Source of the DNA: Bordetella hinzii LMG 13501
GTDB lineage: Bacteria; Pseudomonadota; Gammaproteobacteria; Burkholderiales; Burkholderiaceae_B
NCBI RefSeq assembly: GCF_001548475.1
Contig: NZ_LRUJ01000003.1
Span: 62,001 to 126,000 of the forward strand
Direction of reading: 5' to 3'
Length of the DNA stretch: 64,000 nucleotides
The position numbers and the translations under genes were made by a program. Below are positions 1 through 8,953 of the stretch, piece after piece. The notes below the pieces were generated by a model, which was given only the letters and a program-made list of their open reading frames with translations, did not search any database and was not told the DNA's origin. How positions within the stretch are numbered: the first letter of the stretch is position 1; every line of letters begins with the position of its first letter.

Positions 1-411
1 GGTCGCCGCGCTGACCAGGAACAGGTCGGGTGCCTTGTTCTGCTTCCAGGCGGCGATCATGCCGGCCGGCACCGCGACCAGGGTGGCGAACAGGACGGCC
101 GCGATGACCACGCGCGCGCTGACCAGAAAACGCTCCCACACCAGGCCCAGCACCGGCTGGCCGGTGTTGATGGACTGGCCCAGATCGCCATGCAGCATGT
201 TGTTGAACCAGATACCGAACTGCACCGGCCAGCTCTGGTCCAGGCCCAGGCGGGCCCGCAGGTCCGCCAGCGAGGCCGGCGTGGCGAGGTCGCCCAGCAG
301 CAGCTGGGCCGGGTCGCCCGGAATCAGCCGGATGAGGACGAACACGGCCACCGCCACGATAAGCAGCGTGGGGATGGCCATGACGATACGTGAAAGCGCA
401 AAGCGCAGCAT
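1..411 (-). CDS. ABC transporter permease, DppB/OppB type (3' part cut by the window edge)
   Basis: The reading frame starts at an ATG at 411 and runs out of the window, so only the first 137 residues are visible. The N-terminus is a hydrophobic segment typical of peptide/nickel ABC permeases, followed by the family stretch RLIPGDPAQLLLGD and then GLDQSWPVQFGIW, which in DppB/GsiC-like permeases precedes the first periplasmic loop. A second membrane segment begins near residue 105. It would form part of the inner-membrane channel for a dipeptide-like solute. It lies 13 bp downstream of the hydrolase gene on the same strand and is probably cotranscribed with it; the partner permease and ATPases would lie outside the window. 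The family call is firm, the substrate is not known. Confidence 0.85.
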   Translation of the reverse strand, partial: MLRFALSRIVMAIPTLLIVAVAVFVLIRLIPGDPAQLLLGDLATPASLADLRARLGLDQSWPVQFGIWFNNMLHGDLGQSINTGQPVLGLVWERFLVSARVVIAAVLFATLVAVPAGMIAAWKQNKAPDLFLVSAAT

Positions 412-424
412 CGCGGTCTCCGGA

Positions 425-1297
425 TCAGGATTTGTCGCCGCGCTTGTCGCGCAGGACACGAGCGAAGAAGTCCTGGACCTCGCCGACGCACTTCAGGCCG
501 TCGTGCGGGACGTTGTCCACCATGTCCAGCGTGACCTTGACGCCAGCCTGCTCGAAGGAACGCTTGAGCGCCTGCAGGCGCTCGGGACGATTGCGCCCGG
601 CGTCGTTGGCGCCGGGCATATAGAACTTGCCGCCCTCTTTGTGGGTGATTTCCCAGGTCTCCAGGTCGGCCTTGCCCACCACCATATGCACAGCGACCCG
701 GCGCAGCGCCTCGATGTCCAGGTCGCGGCCGAAGCGCGCCTTCATGTCGCGCACCCCCACCCACCAGTCCCGCTCGGTGTCCAGCAGCGTGACCGAACCC
801 GGCGCGCCGATCGACACGCCCCACAAGCGCTGCGGATGCAGCAGCGTGAAGCGGTTGACAAACTGGCCGCCGCCCGAAAAGCCGAACAGACCAAACCGCG
901 ACACATCCAGGCCGAACTTCCCGCCCACTTCGTCGACGATGTCCAGCAGCACCTCGTCATAGCGGATGTCGCCCTCGGCTAGATGCTTGAAGCCATCGCG
1001 GTTGCCATCGCCGCGCACGCCCACGGGAAAGAGCGGGCAGAGCACGATGCAATCATTCCAGCGCGCGAATTCGGCGAAGGCGTCGCGGTACTCGACAAAG
1101 GCGCGGCCCGTGCCGTGCACGATCACCACCAGTTCCATGGGCCGGCGGGCCTGGTCCAGATGCGGCGGCACATACATGCAGTACGAAAAACGCGGATCGG
1201 TGCGCGCCGCGAAAATCGTGCTGTGACCCAGGTCGTAGATGGCGCGAGCCCGGTCATTCACGGCCGCGGCGGCCTCGGTGGCATTGACTTCAGACAT
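425..1297 (-). CDS. alpha/beta-hydrolase (esterase-like)
   Basis: A 290-residue cytoplasmic protein with an alpha/beta-hydrolase core. An HGTG oxyanion-type segment lies at residues 61-64, the nucleophile elbow GFSGGG puts the catalytic Ser at 141, and a C-terminal His is present in NVPHDGL near residue 269. There is no signal peptide. The ATG at 1297 is preceded by a good GAGGAA ribosome site. It is the first gene before the ABC permease, so it may process the compound imported by that transporter (inference). The fold resembles plasma-membrane/poly(hydroxyalkanoate)-type esterases, but no closer substrate assignment is possible. Confidence 0.75.
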   Translation of the reverse strand: MSEVNATEAAAAVNDRARAIYDLGHSTIFAARTDPRFSYCMYVPPHLDQARRPMELVVIVHGTGRAFVEYRDAFAEFARWNDCIVLCPLFPVGVRGDGNRDGFKHLAEGDIRYDEVLLDIVDEVGGKFGLDVSRFGLFGFSGGGQFVNRFTLLHPQRLWGVSIGAPGSVTLLDTERDWWVGVRDMKARFGRDLDIEALRRVAVHMVVGKADLETWEITHKEGGKFYMPGANDAGRNRPERLQALKRSFEQAGVKVTLDMVDNVPHDGLKCVGEVQDFFARVLRDKRGDKS

Positions 1298-1366
1298 GGA
1301 TTCCTCGGGAACAGAATCGCCCGCGCCAACACGGCGCGGGCGCGGGGCAGCTCAAAATAATCACAC

Positions 1367-1382
1367 AAATTGGCGCCAATTT
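1367..1382. promoter_or_regulatory. 16-bp perfect palindrome upstream of the hydrolase gene
   Basis: AAATTGGCGCCAATTT is a perfect 16-bp palindrome about 70 bp upstream of the hydrolase start. It has no T-tract, so it is a better candidate operator than terminator. The protein that would bind it is unknown; no regulator gene is adjacent inside the window. Confidence 0.4.
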
Positions 1383-1588
1383 TAGGAGCAGGCTGTCCGG
1401 GACAACAACCGGGGGTTTCCCCCTAGGCCCGGTGGACGCCGGCGGCGGCAAGCCTATGGGCGCGGGCGCGCGCCCACGCCCCGCCGTGGGACGACCTTCC
1501 CGGCGTCAGGGGAGACGGTGGGCAGCGGGCGGCTGCGGCCGGACCCTCGCCGTGCCGGCCGGCACGGCGGGCCGCCGCGGCGCGGCCA

Positions 1589-2110
1589 TCACTTGGGCCG
1601 CGGCCCCTGCAATTGGCGCGCCATGTCCAGATGCTCTTGCAGGACAGGCAAGGCCTTGGCGATAAAGGCCTTGACGTCGGCATCCCTGCCCTGCGCCTCG
1701 GTCTGCTGGAAGAGCTTGATCGCGTCTTCGTGAGCGGCCACGGCCACCTGGTCGATATAGGCTTTGTCGAAATCGGCGCCGCTTTCCGAGGCGATGACGG
1801 CCAGCTTGCCCTTCTGGGCGAATGACAAGTCATCCGGCGGCTGCAGGCCTTTTTGGCGGGCCAGCGCAAGCAGCTCGTCCGTCAGGCGCGTATGGTCGGC
1901 GATCATGCGTTGGCCGAACTGCTTGACGCCGTCGCTGGGCGAGGTGGCCACGGCCAGCTTGCCGCCAGCGACTTCGGCATGGCCGCCCTGGATGGCGCGT
2001 TCCAGGAATTGCTTGTCGGCCTCGGCGAGCGTGCCTTGCGCGAACAGCGGCCCCGTCATGGCCAAGGCCGCCACCGCCAGCCCTCGCCGGGCCATGGACT
2101 GTATCTTCAT
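1589..2110 (-). CDS. DUF4142 family exported protein
   Basis: A 173-residue protein with an N-terminal signal peptide (basic start, hydrophobic stretch, cleavage expected near FAQ, residue 25). The rest is the helical, ferritin-like DUF4142 architecture: EADKQFLERAIQGGHAEVAGG near the start, GVKQFGQRMIADH in the middle and a C-terminal LQEHLDMARQL helix. Family members are periplasmic, often stress- or biofilm-related, and have no established biochemical activity. It stands alone, and the nearby genes give no functional hint. Confidence 0.8.
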   Translation of the reverse strand: MKIQSMARRGLAVAALAMTGPLFAQGTLAEADKQFLERAIQGGHAEVAGGKLAVATSPSDGVKQFGQRMIADHTRLTDELLALARQKGLQPPDDLSFAQKGKLAVIASESGADFDKAYIDQVAVAAHEDAIKLFQQTEAQGRDADVKAFIAKALPVLQEHLDMARQLQGPRPK

Positions 2111-2294
2111 CGCGACTCCATGAGCAAAGGCGCCTGGGCCGGCGCCAGTTGCAAGCTTACCCGCAAACCGGCTGGGGATCCCCCCGCCGGCCCGCGCGGG
2201 ATTACGACTCCTAATCCGCCTTAAGCAATCCGCCCTTCTCTTATACCGGCGCGGCGGCTAGAGTGTCGCCCTTTTCCCGGATCTCGCCTGTTTC

Positions 2295-2903
2295 ATGACC
2301 GCCGCCTTTGTTCCCGGCTTTCTGCTCAGCCTTAGCCTGATCCTCGCCATCGGCGCGCAAAATGCCTTTGTCCTGCGCCAGGGGCTGCGCCGCGAACATG
2401 TCCTGGCGGTCTGCCTGTGCTGCGCCATCTCGGATGCGCTGCTCATCGCCGCCGGCGTGGCGGGGTTTGGCGGGGCAAGCCGCCACCTGCCCTGGCTGGA
2501 GCCGCTCATGCGCTATGGCGGCGCCCTGTTCCTGCTCGTCTATGCCGCGCGCAGCCTGCGCTCGGCCCTGGGCGCCCAGCATGCCAGCCTTGCCCCGGCG
2601 GCCGCCCCGGGCGCGCGCGCCCCCCTGAGGACGACCCTGGCCGCCTGCCTGGCCTTCACCTGGCTCAACCCGCACGTCTATCTGGACACCGTGGTGCTGA
2701 TGGGCTCCATCGCCACGCAGTACGATGGCCGCAAGGCCGAGTTCGCCGCCGGCGCCATGACGGCATCTTTCTGTTTCTTCTTCGCGCTTGGCTACGGCGC
2801 CCGGCTGCTGCAACCTTTGTTTGCCAGCCCGCGGGCCTGGCGCGTGCTCGACGTCCTGGTCGGCCTGTGCATGCTGGCCATCGCCGTGCATCTGCTGCGC
2901 TGA
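2295..2903 (+). CDS. LysE/ArgO family amino-acid exporter
   Basis: A 202-residue integral membrane protein with about six hydrophobic segments. The N-terminal signature (PGFLLSLSLILAIGAQNAFVLRQG) is the LysE/ArgO hallmark, and LAFTWLNPHVYLDTVVLMG in the middle is the second conserved motif, including the Asn-Pro pair. Members export basic amino acids such as lysine or arginine across the inner membrane. LysE homologues usually sit beside an lysG/argP-type regulator, which is absent here. The closeness of the signature to ArgO/LysE rather than RhtB favours basic amino acids, but this is not proven. Confidence 0.87.
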   Translation: MTAAFVPGFLLSLSLILAIGAQNAFVLRQGLRREHVLAVCLCCAISDALLIAAGVAGFGGASRHLPWLEPLMRYGGALFLLVYAARSLRSALGAQHASLAPAAAPGARAPLRTTLAACLAFTWLNPHVYLDTVVLMGSIATQYDGRKAEFAAGAMTASFCFFFALGYGARLLQPLFASPRAWRVLDVLVGLCMLAIAVHLLR

Positions 2904-2959
2904 TTCCCCGCACGGCGCCTGTGCCACAATCAAGGCCAGCGCCACACCTTCGCCGCTCC

Positions 2960-3472
2960 ATGATTCCGAACCTGCGCGCCCCCTATTACCTCATTCTCAG
3001 CAGCCAGTGTGCCTGCCCCTCTTGCGGCCAGGCCACCGCCGTGCACGCTCTGGCGGTGCCGCCCTCGCACGAGACGCTGGACCCGGACGGCGGAGACGGC
3101 GGGCAGCCGGCGCACGACGATGGCTGGCGCCGGGATCCCAGCGCCGCGATCCTGTCGGGCGTCAGCCTGCTGGCCCGCGAGGTGGGCGAGCTTCTCGTCC
3201 GGCAGGCGCCGGGCTTCGCGCCGGATCCGAAGCGCCAGGACGTCTGGACCAATCATTGCGGCCATTGCGCCGTGCCCATTCTCTATGGCCAGCTCATGGC
3301 CTTTCCGGGCCGGGCCTTCACGCCCACGGACGCCGAGCAGGCGCGCGCCATCGGCGTGCAGCGCATCGAGGCGCCCCTTGAGGCCTTCGTGGAACTGCGC
3401 TGGACGGATGGCTATCCCGATCTGCGGCCGCTCTTGCAGCGCCTGGGTTTCGCGGACGCCGCGCCGCCCTGA
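2960..3472 (+). CDS. conserved hypothetical protein with zinc-ribbon-like cysteines
   Basis: A 170-residue soluble protein that I do not recognise as a named family. It has two cysteine clusters, CxCxxC at residues 17-22 and an NHCGHC motif near residue 97, which together could bind one zinc ion. A Pro/Asp/Gly-rich linker lies between them. The frame is open far upstream, but the ATG at 2960 starts the part with sensible composition and lies just after the LysE gene. The gene is followed convergently by an unrelated membrane-protein gene. Confidence 0.65.
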   Translation: MIPNLRAPYYLILSSQCACPSCGQATAVHALAVPPSHETLDPDGGDGGQPAHDDGWRRDPSAAILSGVSLLAREVGELLVRQAPGFAPDPKRQDVWTNHCGHCAVPILYGQLMAFPGRAFTPTDAEQARAIGVQRIEAPLEAFVELRWTDGYPDLRPLLQRLGFADAAPP

Positions 3473-3484
3473 AATGTCCCGGAT

Positions 3485-4870
3485 TCAGCGCAACAGCTGG
3501 AACACGAAATCGAACAGCGGATAGCCGAGGGCCTGCAGCCGGATCATGGCATCGAGCAAGCCGGTGGCGACACCGCCGCCGGCCACCCAGGATTCGTAGG
3601 CCGGCTGCGCCGCCAGCGTCACCGGCAAAAACCTGGCCAGCTGGCAGATGGCCCAGACACAGGCCAGCAGCGCCACCAGCTCGACGCCGGCATGACGAAA
3701 ACGCCAGCCACTGGCGTACTGTGTCAGCAACAGCCCGCCGCGGCACACATGCACCAGGATGCCGAACAATGACAAGGCCAGGCCCAGCATGGGCGCGACC
3801 ATCAATTCGAAAGCGCGCTGCCCTTGCGCGGCGCGCTCGGCGCCATTGACATAGGCCGCGGCCTGGTGGCCGTAGTCGCGCGGCGGCAACTGACGGCGCG
3901 CATCCAACATGGGGCGGTAATAGCGCGCGGCGAACGTGTCGCGCCCGATCGGCGTGAGCGACAGCCGCGGGCTGGTATCGGGATAGGCCAGCATCGCCCG
4001 CCAGGCCGCCTGCATGCGCGGATGGGCGGCAAACTGGCCCAGGCTCAGGCCGGGCGGCAGGCCGTCGACGCCGGCGCGTTGCCGCAGGGCCGATTCGGAC
4101 CGCGCGACAAAGGCCGCCCGGTCTTCGATGGCCGGCTCGCGCGCACGGCCCACGGGCCGCCGCGACTCCCACTGTTGGAGGGCCTGCCGCCTGAAGGATT
4201 CGGGGTCGCGGTAGGCCTGGAATCGCTTCTGCATCGCCAGCTGGCTGCGCACGAAACGCGCATAGGCCTCGTCCAGGTCGTGGGCGCCCTCGGCGCCATC
4301 GAGATAGGGAGCGGCCAGAAACGCCACCATGGCCGCGAATGACTTGCCCGGGACCGATGCCTCCATCCCCTCGTGCCACAGGCCTTCGAATTCCGCCGGG
4401 TCCACCGCGTCGACGGCCAGCCCCTGGCGCAACAGCATGCCGGTCACGGCCGCCGCGCGGGCCTGGGCGCTGGAGTAACGCACCAGCTCGGCCAGCACGA
4501 CGCGCTCGGTTTCATAGGCCGCCCAGGCCAGGCTGCCCGAGACCAGAAAGAAGAGCAGCAGCGCCCGGCCGCGGCCGCCGCGCAGCACCGGCCAGGCGAG
4601 CAGACCGATCGCGCAGCCGGTCAACAAACGGCCGTAGACACGGGCGCCTGACAAGGTGGCGGCGTCCGCATTGAAGGCCGTGGCCTCGACAATCCAGGCA
4701 CTGAAAGCGAACTCGGCCAGGAGATAGACCAGACTGGCGGCCAGCAGCACGGCCAGGCGGGCGCGGGCCGGATCTTTCACGAATAACCGCTCGCGGCAAC
4801 GTTGGTGCCAGCGCGCCTTATTGCGTTGTTCATAGCGGCGCAGCAGCATCGCGCCCGATAGTCTGCTCAT
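3485..4870 (-). CDS. hypothetical polytopic membrane protein
   Basis: A 461-residue protein counted from the ATG at 4870; an in-frame GTG at 4891 would add seven residues. Hydrophobic segments lie near residues 40-60, 75-95, 100-115, 360-380 and 400-425, with a large soluble, charged central domain of about 230 residues between the third and fourth. The first 35 residues are basic and cytoplasmic in character. No family motif is recognised. It converges with the zinc-ribbon-like gene and is divergent from the c-di-GMP gene, from which it is separated by a 336-bp AT-richer regulatory region. Confidence 0.65.
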   Translation of the reverse strand: MSRLSGAMLLRRYEQRNKARWHQRCRERLFVKDPARARLAVLLAASLVYLLAEFAFSAWIVEATAFNADAATLSGARVYGRLLTGCAIGLLAWPVLRGGRGRALLLFFLVSGSLAWAAYETERVVLAELVRYSSAQARAAAVTGMLLRQGLAVDAVDPAEFEGLWHEGMEASVPGKSFAAMVAFLAAPYLDGAEGAHDLDEAYARFVRSQLAMQKRFQAYRDPESFRRQALQQWESRRPVGRAREPAIEDRAAFVARSESALRQRAGVDGLPPGLSLGQFAAHPRMQAAWRAMLAYPDTSPRLSLTPIGRDTFAARYYRPMLDARRQLPPRDYGHQAAAYVNGAERAAQGQRAFELMVAPMLGLALSLFGILVHVCRGGLLLTQYASGWRFRHAGVELVALLACVWAICQLARFLPVTLAAQPAYESWVAGGGVATGLLDAMIRLQALGYPLFDFVFQLLR

Positions 4871-4965
4871 CTGAACCGTTGTTGTCACCACTATCGCCCG
4901 GGCAGCTTACTGTAGGCGGGCCGCGCCGCCAAGCATCTCGCCGCGGGCCGGAGCGCCGCCCGACC

Positions 4966-5007
4966 GAATTTCAATTTATTTCACTCAATAGAATTAATTT
5001 GAAATTC
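4966..5007. promoter_or_regulatory. inverted repeat in the intergenic region before the c-di-GMP gene
   Basis: GAATTTCAA (4966-4974) and TTGAAATTC (4999-5007) form a perfect 9-bp inverted repeat with a 24-bp AT-rich spacer. It lies in the divergent promoter region between the membrane-protein gene and the GGDEF-EAL gene. A shorter hairpin (CTCCAC/GTGGAG, about 5047-5061) lies downstream. No binding protein can be named. Confidence 0.4.
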
Positions 5008-5206
5008 GCGCTTTAACGTCTAAAGTCCAGCAGAGAAAGGCCGTACTCCACCACGTGGAGCAAACGAGCTTGGCTCTGAAGACGCCTGGGCCGGGATGAC
5101 CCATCCGGGATGCAAGGCGCCTCACGAGATTCCCGCAGCAAACGTTCGGGCGCGAGCCCATGATCAACGGCGCAGTGCGCCGCAGCTATTTGCGAGAAGG
5201 TGGGCC

Positions 5207-7786
5207 ATGTTCAAGCAAAGCGAGCCGGTCGATCGGCCCATGGCGCAATTGGAAGCCCTCAACCGCCTGATGGCCTTGGCTGAGTACAGCCCCGATGGCG
5301 TGCTGCGGCGCGCCAACGATAGGTATCTCGCCATCCTGGGCTATCGCCGCGAGGATGCGCTGGGCCGCCACCGCGACAGTTTCCGCCCCGACACGGACCG
5401 CGGGGAAGACTACTGGCCCAGGCTGCTGGCCGGCGAGTCGTATTCGGCCAGGGAAGAACAGATCGGGCAAGGCGGCAAAAGCAGCTGGCTGCAAGCCAGC
5501 TATACGCCGGTGCGCGACACCGACGGCACCCTCCTGCATATCCTCAAGGCGGCCACGGACATCAGCGCCCAGGTGCGGCGCGAACAGGCGCAACAGGCCA
5601 GCCTGCAGCGACTCACATTGGCCGCCGATGCCACCGATACCGCCGTCATCATGGCCGACAGCGAAGCCCGCTTCGTCTATGCCAACGCGGGCTTTACGCG
5701 CATGTTCGGCTGGACCGCCCAGGAAGTGATGGGCAAGAACACCGTCGATCTGCTCACCCCGCAGCTGGGCCCGGGCTATGTGCACGTGCGCCGCAAACGC
5801 CTGCTCAAGGGCATCGCCTCGCAACGCGAGGAAATCGTCGTCGGCAAGCAGGGCCAGCGCTACTGGGCCAAGATCGTCACCAACCCCATGTTCGACGCCC
5901 AGGGCCGGCTCACGCACATCGTGACCATGTTCACGGACATCACGCGCGCCAAGATGCACGAGGCCTTGCAGCACCAGGTGCTGGAGGCCATGGTGCGCGA
6001 GCAGCCCCTGACCGAGGTCCTGGAGCTGATCTGCCGGGAGGTCGAGCGCATCGCCCCCGAAATCGCCGCCTCCATCCTGGAGGTCAACAGCCAGGGGCAT
6101 CTGCGGCCCCTGGCCGCCCCCAGCCTGCCGCAGCACTTCTGCCAACTGCTCGAAGGCTTATCGATCGGGCCGGCGGCCGGCTCCTGCGGCACGGCGGCCT
6201 GGCGCAATGAAAGCGTCTGCGTGGACGATATCGCCACCGATCCGCTGTGGGCGGACTACCGCGATATCGTGCTGCCGCTGGGCTTTACCGGCTGCTGGTC
6301 CACGCCTATCCGCAACAGCCAGAACACGGTGATCGGATGCTTCGCGTTCTATTACCGGCAGCCGCGCAGCGCCGCCTCGCAGGCTTTCCATCAAAGCCTG
6401 GTCGACGCCTGCACCCATCTGTGCGCCCTGGCACTGGAACGAGAACACGCGCGCCAGCGCATCCGCCAGCTGGCCTTCTATGACGGCCTGACCGGCATCC
6501 CCAATCGCAGCCTGCTGCTGGCCAAGGCCGAGCAAGCCATCGCCTCGGCCGCGCGCAATGACGACCCGCTGGCGGTGCTGTTCATCGACCTGGACCGGTT
6601 CAAGCAGGTCAACGATTCCCTGGGCCACGTGGCGGGAGACGAACTGCTGCGCGCCGCCGCCGACCGCATCCGCGACAAACTGCGCCCCACCGACCTGGTG
6701 GGACGTTTGTCGGGCGACGAATTCGTCGTGGTGCTGCCGCAGGCCGATGCCGATCGGGCGGCCGACGCCGTCGAGCGCCTGCAGGCCGAACTCGCCCTGC
6801 CGCTGCAGCTGGCCGGCACCGACCTGTCCGTCTCGGCCTGCGTGGGGGTGGCGATGTTCCCGGCCGACGGGCGCGATATGGAAACCCTGCTGCAGCGCGC
6901 CGACCTGGCGATGTACCAGGCCAAGACCCGCGGACGGGGCCGCTTCAGCTTCTTCAGCCGCGAGATGAATCGGCTGGCGCAGGAAAGGCTGGCGCTGGAG
7001 ACCGATCTGCGCCATGCCTTGAAGAAAGGACTGCTGCGCCTGAACTACCAGCCGCAGATAGAACTGGGCTCGGGCCGTTTGTACGGGGTCGAGGCGCTGA
7101 CGCGCTGGACCCACCCCACCCTGGGCGAGATTCCGCCGTCACGCTTCATCCCGCTAGCCGAAGAGTGCGGCCTGATCGCCGACCTGGGCCTCTGGGCCGT
7201 GCGGGCGGCCTGCCGCCAGCTCTCGGCCTGGCGCGCCAGGGGCCTGACCGTGCCGGCGGTCTCGGTCAACCTCTCGCCCACGAGTTTTCACAATCTTGAC
7301 CTGCCGCGAATGATCGCCGACACCCTGCGCAAGAACGCGCTGGCGCCGGCCGACCTGACCCTGGAGCTGACCGAGAGCATTCTGCTGGACACGCACCCCA
7401 GCACCATGCAGACCATCACCCAGGTCCATGCGCAGGGCGTGCGTCTGTCCATGGACGATTTCGGCACCGGTTACTCCAGCCTGAGCTATCTGCGGCGCCT
7501 GCCGGTATCGGAACTCAAGCTGGACCGCAGCTTCGTGGCGGACCTGGATCACAACGACGCCGCGCGCGCCCTGAGCGCGGCCATCCTGGGCATAGGCAAG
7601 AGCCTGCACCTGACCGTGGTGGCCGAAGGCGTGGAAACCAGCACGCAGAACCGCATGCTGCATGAACAGGGCTATCCGGTCGCGCAGGGCTATCTTTTCT
7701 CGCGGCCGCTGCCGCCGGCCGAACTCGAAGCCTGGTTCGTGCAACAGCACGGACGGCCCCTGGCCGCGCAAGGCGAGAAGGGGTGA
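5207..7786 (+). CDS. [17 protein letters not shown] c-di-GMP turnover protein
   Basis: An 859-residue protein starting at the ATG at 5207, which has a GAAGGTGG ribosome site; an open extension to 5096 lacks coding character. The domains in order are PAS about 15-130, PAS/PAC about 140-265, GAF about 270-430, GGDEF about 440-595 and EAL about 610-850. The diguanylate cyclase signature is SGDEF near residue 502. The phosphodiesterase domain has YGVEALTRW near 628 and DDFGTGYSSLSYL further on, so both active sites look largely intact. It has no membrane segment and is predicted cytoplasmic. It would make and/or hydrolyse c-di-GMP in response to a ligand sensed by the PAS or GAF domains; which activity dominates cannot be read from the sequence. 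Confidence 0.92.
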   Translation: MFKQSEPVDRPMAQLEALNRLMALAEYSPDGVLRRANDRYLAILGYRREDALGRHRDSFRPDTDRGEDYWPRLLAGESYSAREEQIGQGGKSSWLQASYTPVRDTDGTLLHILKAATDISAQVRREQAQQASLQRLTLAADATDTAVIMADSEARFVYANAGFTRMFGWTAQEVMGKNTVDLLTPQLGPGYVHVRRKRLLKGIASQREEIVVGKQGQRYWAKIVTNPMFDAQGRLTHIVTMFTDITRAKMHEALQHQVLEAMVREQPLTEVLELICREVERIAPEIAASILEVNSQGHLRPLAAPSLPQHFCQLLEGLSIGPAAGSCGTAAWRNESVCVDDIATDPLWADYRDIVLPLGFTGCWSTPIRNSQNTVIGCFAFYYRQPRSAASQAFHQSLVDACTHLCALALEREHARQRIRQLAFYDGLTGIPNRSLLLAKAEQAIASAARNDDPLAVLFIDLDRFKQVNDSLGHVAGDELLRAAADRIRDKLRPTDLVGRLSGDEFVVVLPQADADRAADAVERLQAELALPLQLAGTDLSVSACVGVAMFPADGRDMETLLQRADLAMYQAKTRGRGRFSFFSREMNRLAQERLALETDLRHALKKGLLRLNYQPQIELGSGRLYGVEALTRWTHPTLGEIPPSRFIPLAEECGLIADLGLWAVRAACRQLSAWRARGLTVPAVSVNLSPTSFHNLDLPRMIADTLRKNALAPADLTLELTESILLDTHPSTMQTITQVHAQGVRLSMDDFGTGYSSLSYLRRLPVSELKLDRSFVADLDHNDAARALSAAILGIGKSLHLTVVAEGVETSTQNRMLHEQGYPVAQGYLFSRPLPPAELEAWFVQQHGRPLAAQGEKG

Positions 7787-7840
7787 GGCGCGGCGGGCGT
7801 AAAATCCGGGCCGTTCCGCCTTGAACCGCCCGGGAGCGCC

Positions 7841-8953
7841 ATGCGCGACGACTGCCTGAACTACCAAGACCTTTTTCTTGCCGATGTACCGCTGCTGGAC
7901 ACGCGCGCGCCCGTCGAATTCGCCAAGGGCGCTTTCCCGGGCGCGGTCAACCTGCCGCTCATGGATGACCGCGAGCGCGCGCAGGTCGGCCTCTGCTACA
8001 AGCAACAAGGGCCGGAAGCGGCCATCGCGCTGGGGCACCGCCTGGTCAGCGGTCCGATCAAGCAGGCCCGCATCCAGGCCTGGGCCGACTTCGCGCGCGC
8101 CCATCCCGACGGCTACCTGTATTGCTTTCGGGGCGGCATGCGTTCGCAGATCGTGCAATCCTGGCTCAAGACCGAGGCCGGCATCGCCTATCCGCGCGTC
8201 ACCGGCGGCTACAAAGCCATGCGGAGCTTTCTGCTCGGCACCCTGGAACAAGCCTTCGGCCAATGCCGCTTCGTCGTCCTGGGGGGCATGACAGGCACCG
8301 GCAAGACCGACGTGCTGCGCGAACTCCCCAACGCCCTGGATCTGGAACACCACGCCCGGCACCGGGGATCGAGCTTCGGCAAGCATGTGCTGCCGCAGCC
8401 CGTCCAGGTCGATTTCGACAATGCGCTGGCCATAGACGTGCTGCGCAAGCGCCATGCGGGCCAGTCCGGCTTCGTGGTGGAAGACGAAGGCCAAGCCATC
8501 GGCAGCTGCAGCCTGCCGGTCGCGCTCTACCGCCTCATGCAGGACTGCCCCATGGTGTGGCTGGAAGACAGCCTGCAGAACCGCGTCCAGCGCATCCTGC
8601 GCGACTATGTCGTCGACCTTTGCGCCGAGTTCGTCCACCACCACGGCCCCGGCCCGGGCCAAGAGGCCTTCGCGCAGCGCCTGCGGCAAAGCCTTGCCGG
8701 CATACGCAAGCGCCTGGGCGGCCTGCGCTACCAGCAACTCTCGGCCATGATGGACGCCGCGCTGGCCGAGCAAGCCGCCAGCGGCGCGGTGGACGGACAC
8801 CGCGCATGGATCGCCGCCCTGCTGGCCCAGTACTACGACCCCATGTACGCCTACCAGCGCAAGCTCAAACAGGATCGCATCGTGTTCTCGGGCGACCACC
8901 AGGCCGTGCTGGACTACCTGCGCCAGAACGCCGCGGGCCGCGGATCGCGCTAA
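7841..8953 (+). CDS. mnmH: tRNA 2-selenouridine synthase MnmH
   Basis: A 370-residue protein with an N-terminal rhodanese domain carrying the catalytic Cys at residue 95 (YCFRGGMRSQ) and a C-terminal P-loop domain with GGMTGTGKT at 148-156. This two-domain order and length are specific to MnmH/SelU/YbbB, which converts 2-thiouridine to 2-selenouridine at the wobble position of Lys, Glu and Gln tRNAs through a geranylated intermediate, using selenophosphate. No selD lies in the window. The stop codon overlaps the 3' end of the convergent IclR gene by four bases. Confidence 0.93.
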   Translation: MRDDCLNYQDLFLADVPLLDTRAPVEFAKGAFPGAVNLPLMDDRERAQVGLCYKQQGPEAAIALGHRLVSGPIKQARIQAWADFARAHPDGYLYCFRGGMRSQIVQSWLKTEAGIAYPRVTGGYKAMRSFLLGTLEQAFGQCRFVVLGGMTGTGKTDVLRELPNALDLEHHARHRGSSFGKHVLPQPVQVDFDNALAIDVLRKRHAGQSGFVVEDEGQAIGSCSLPVALYRLMQDCPMVWLEDSLQNRVQRILRDYVVDLCAEFVHHHGPGPGQEAFAQRLRQSLAGIRKRLGGLRYQQLSAMMDAALAEQAASGAVDGHRAWIAALLAQYYDPMYAYQRKLKQDRIVFSGDHQAVLDYLRQNAAGRGSR

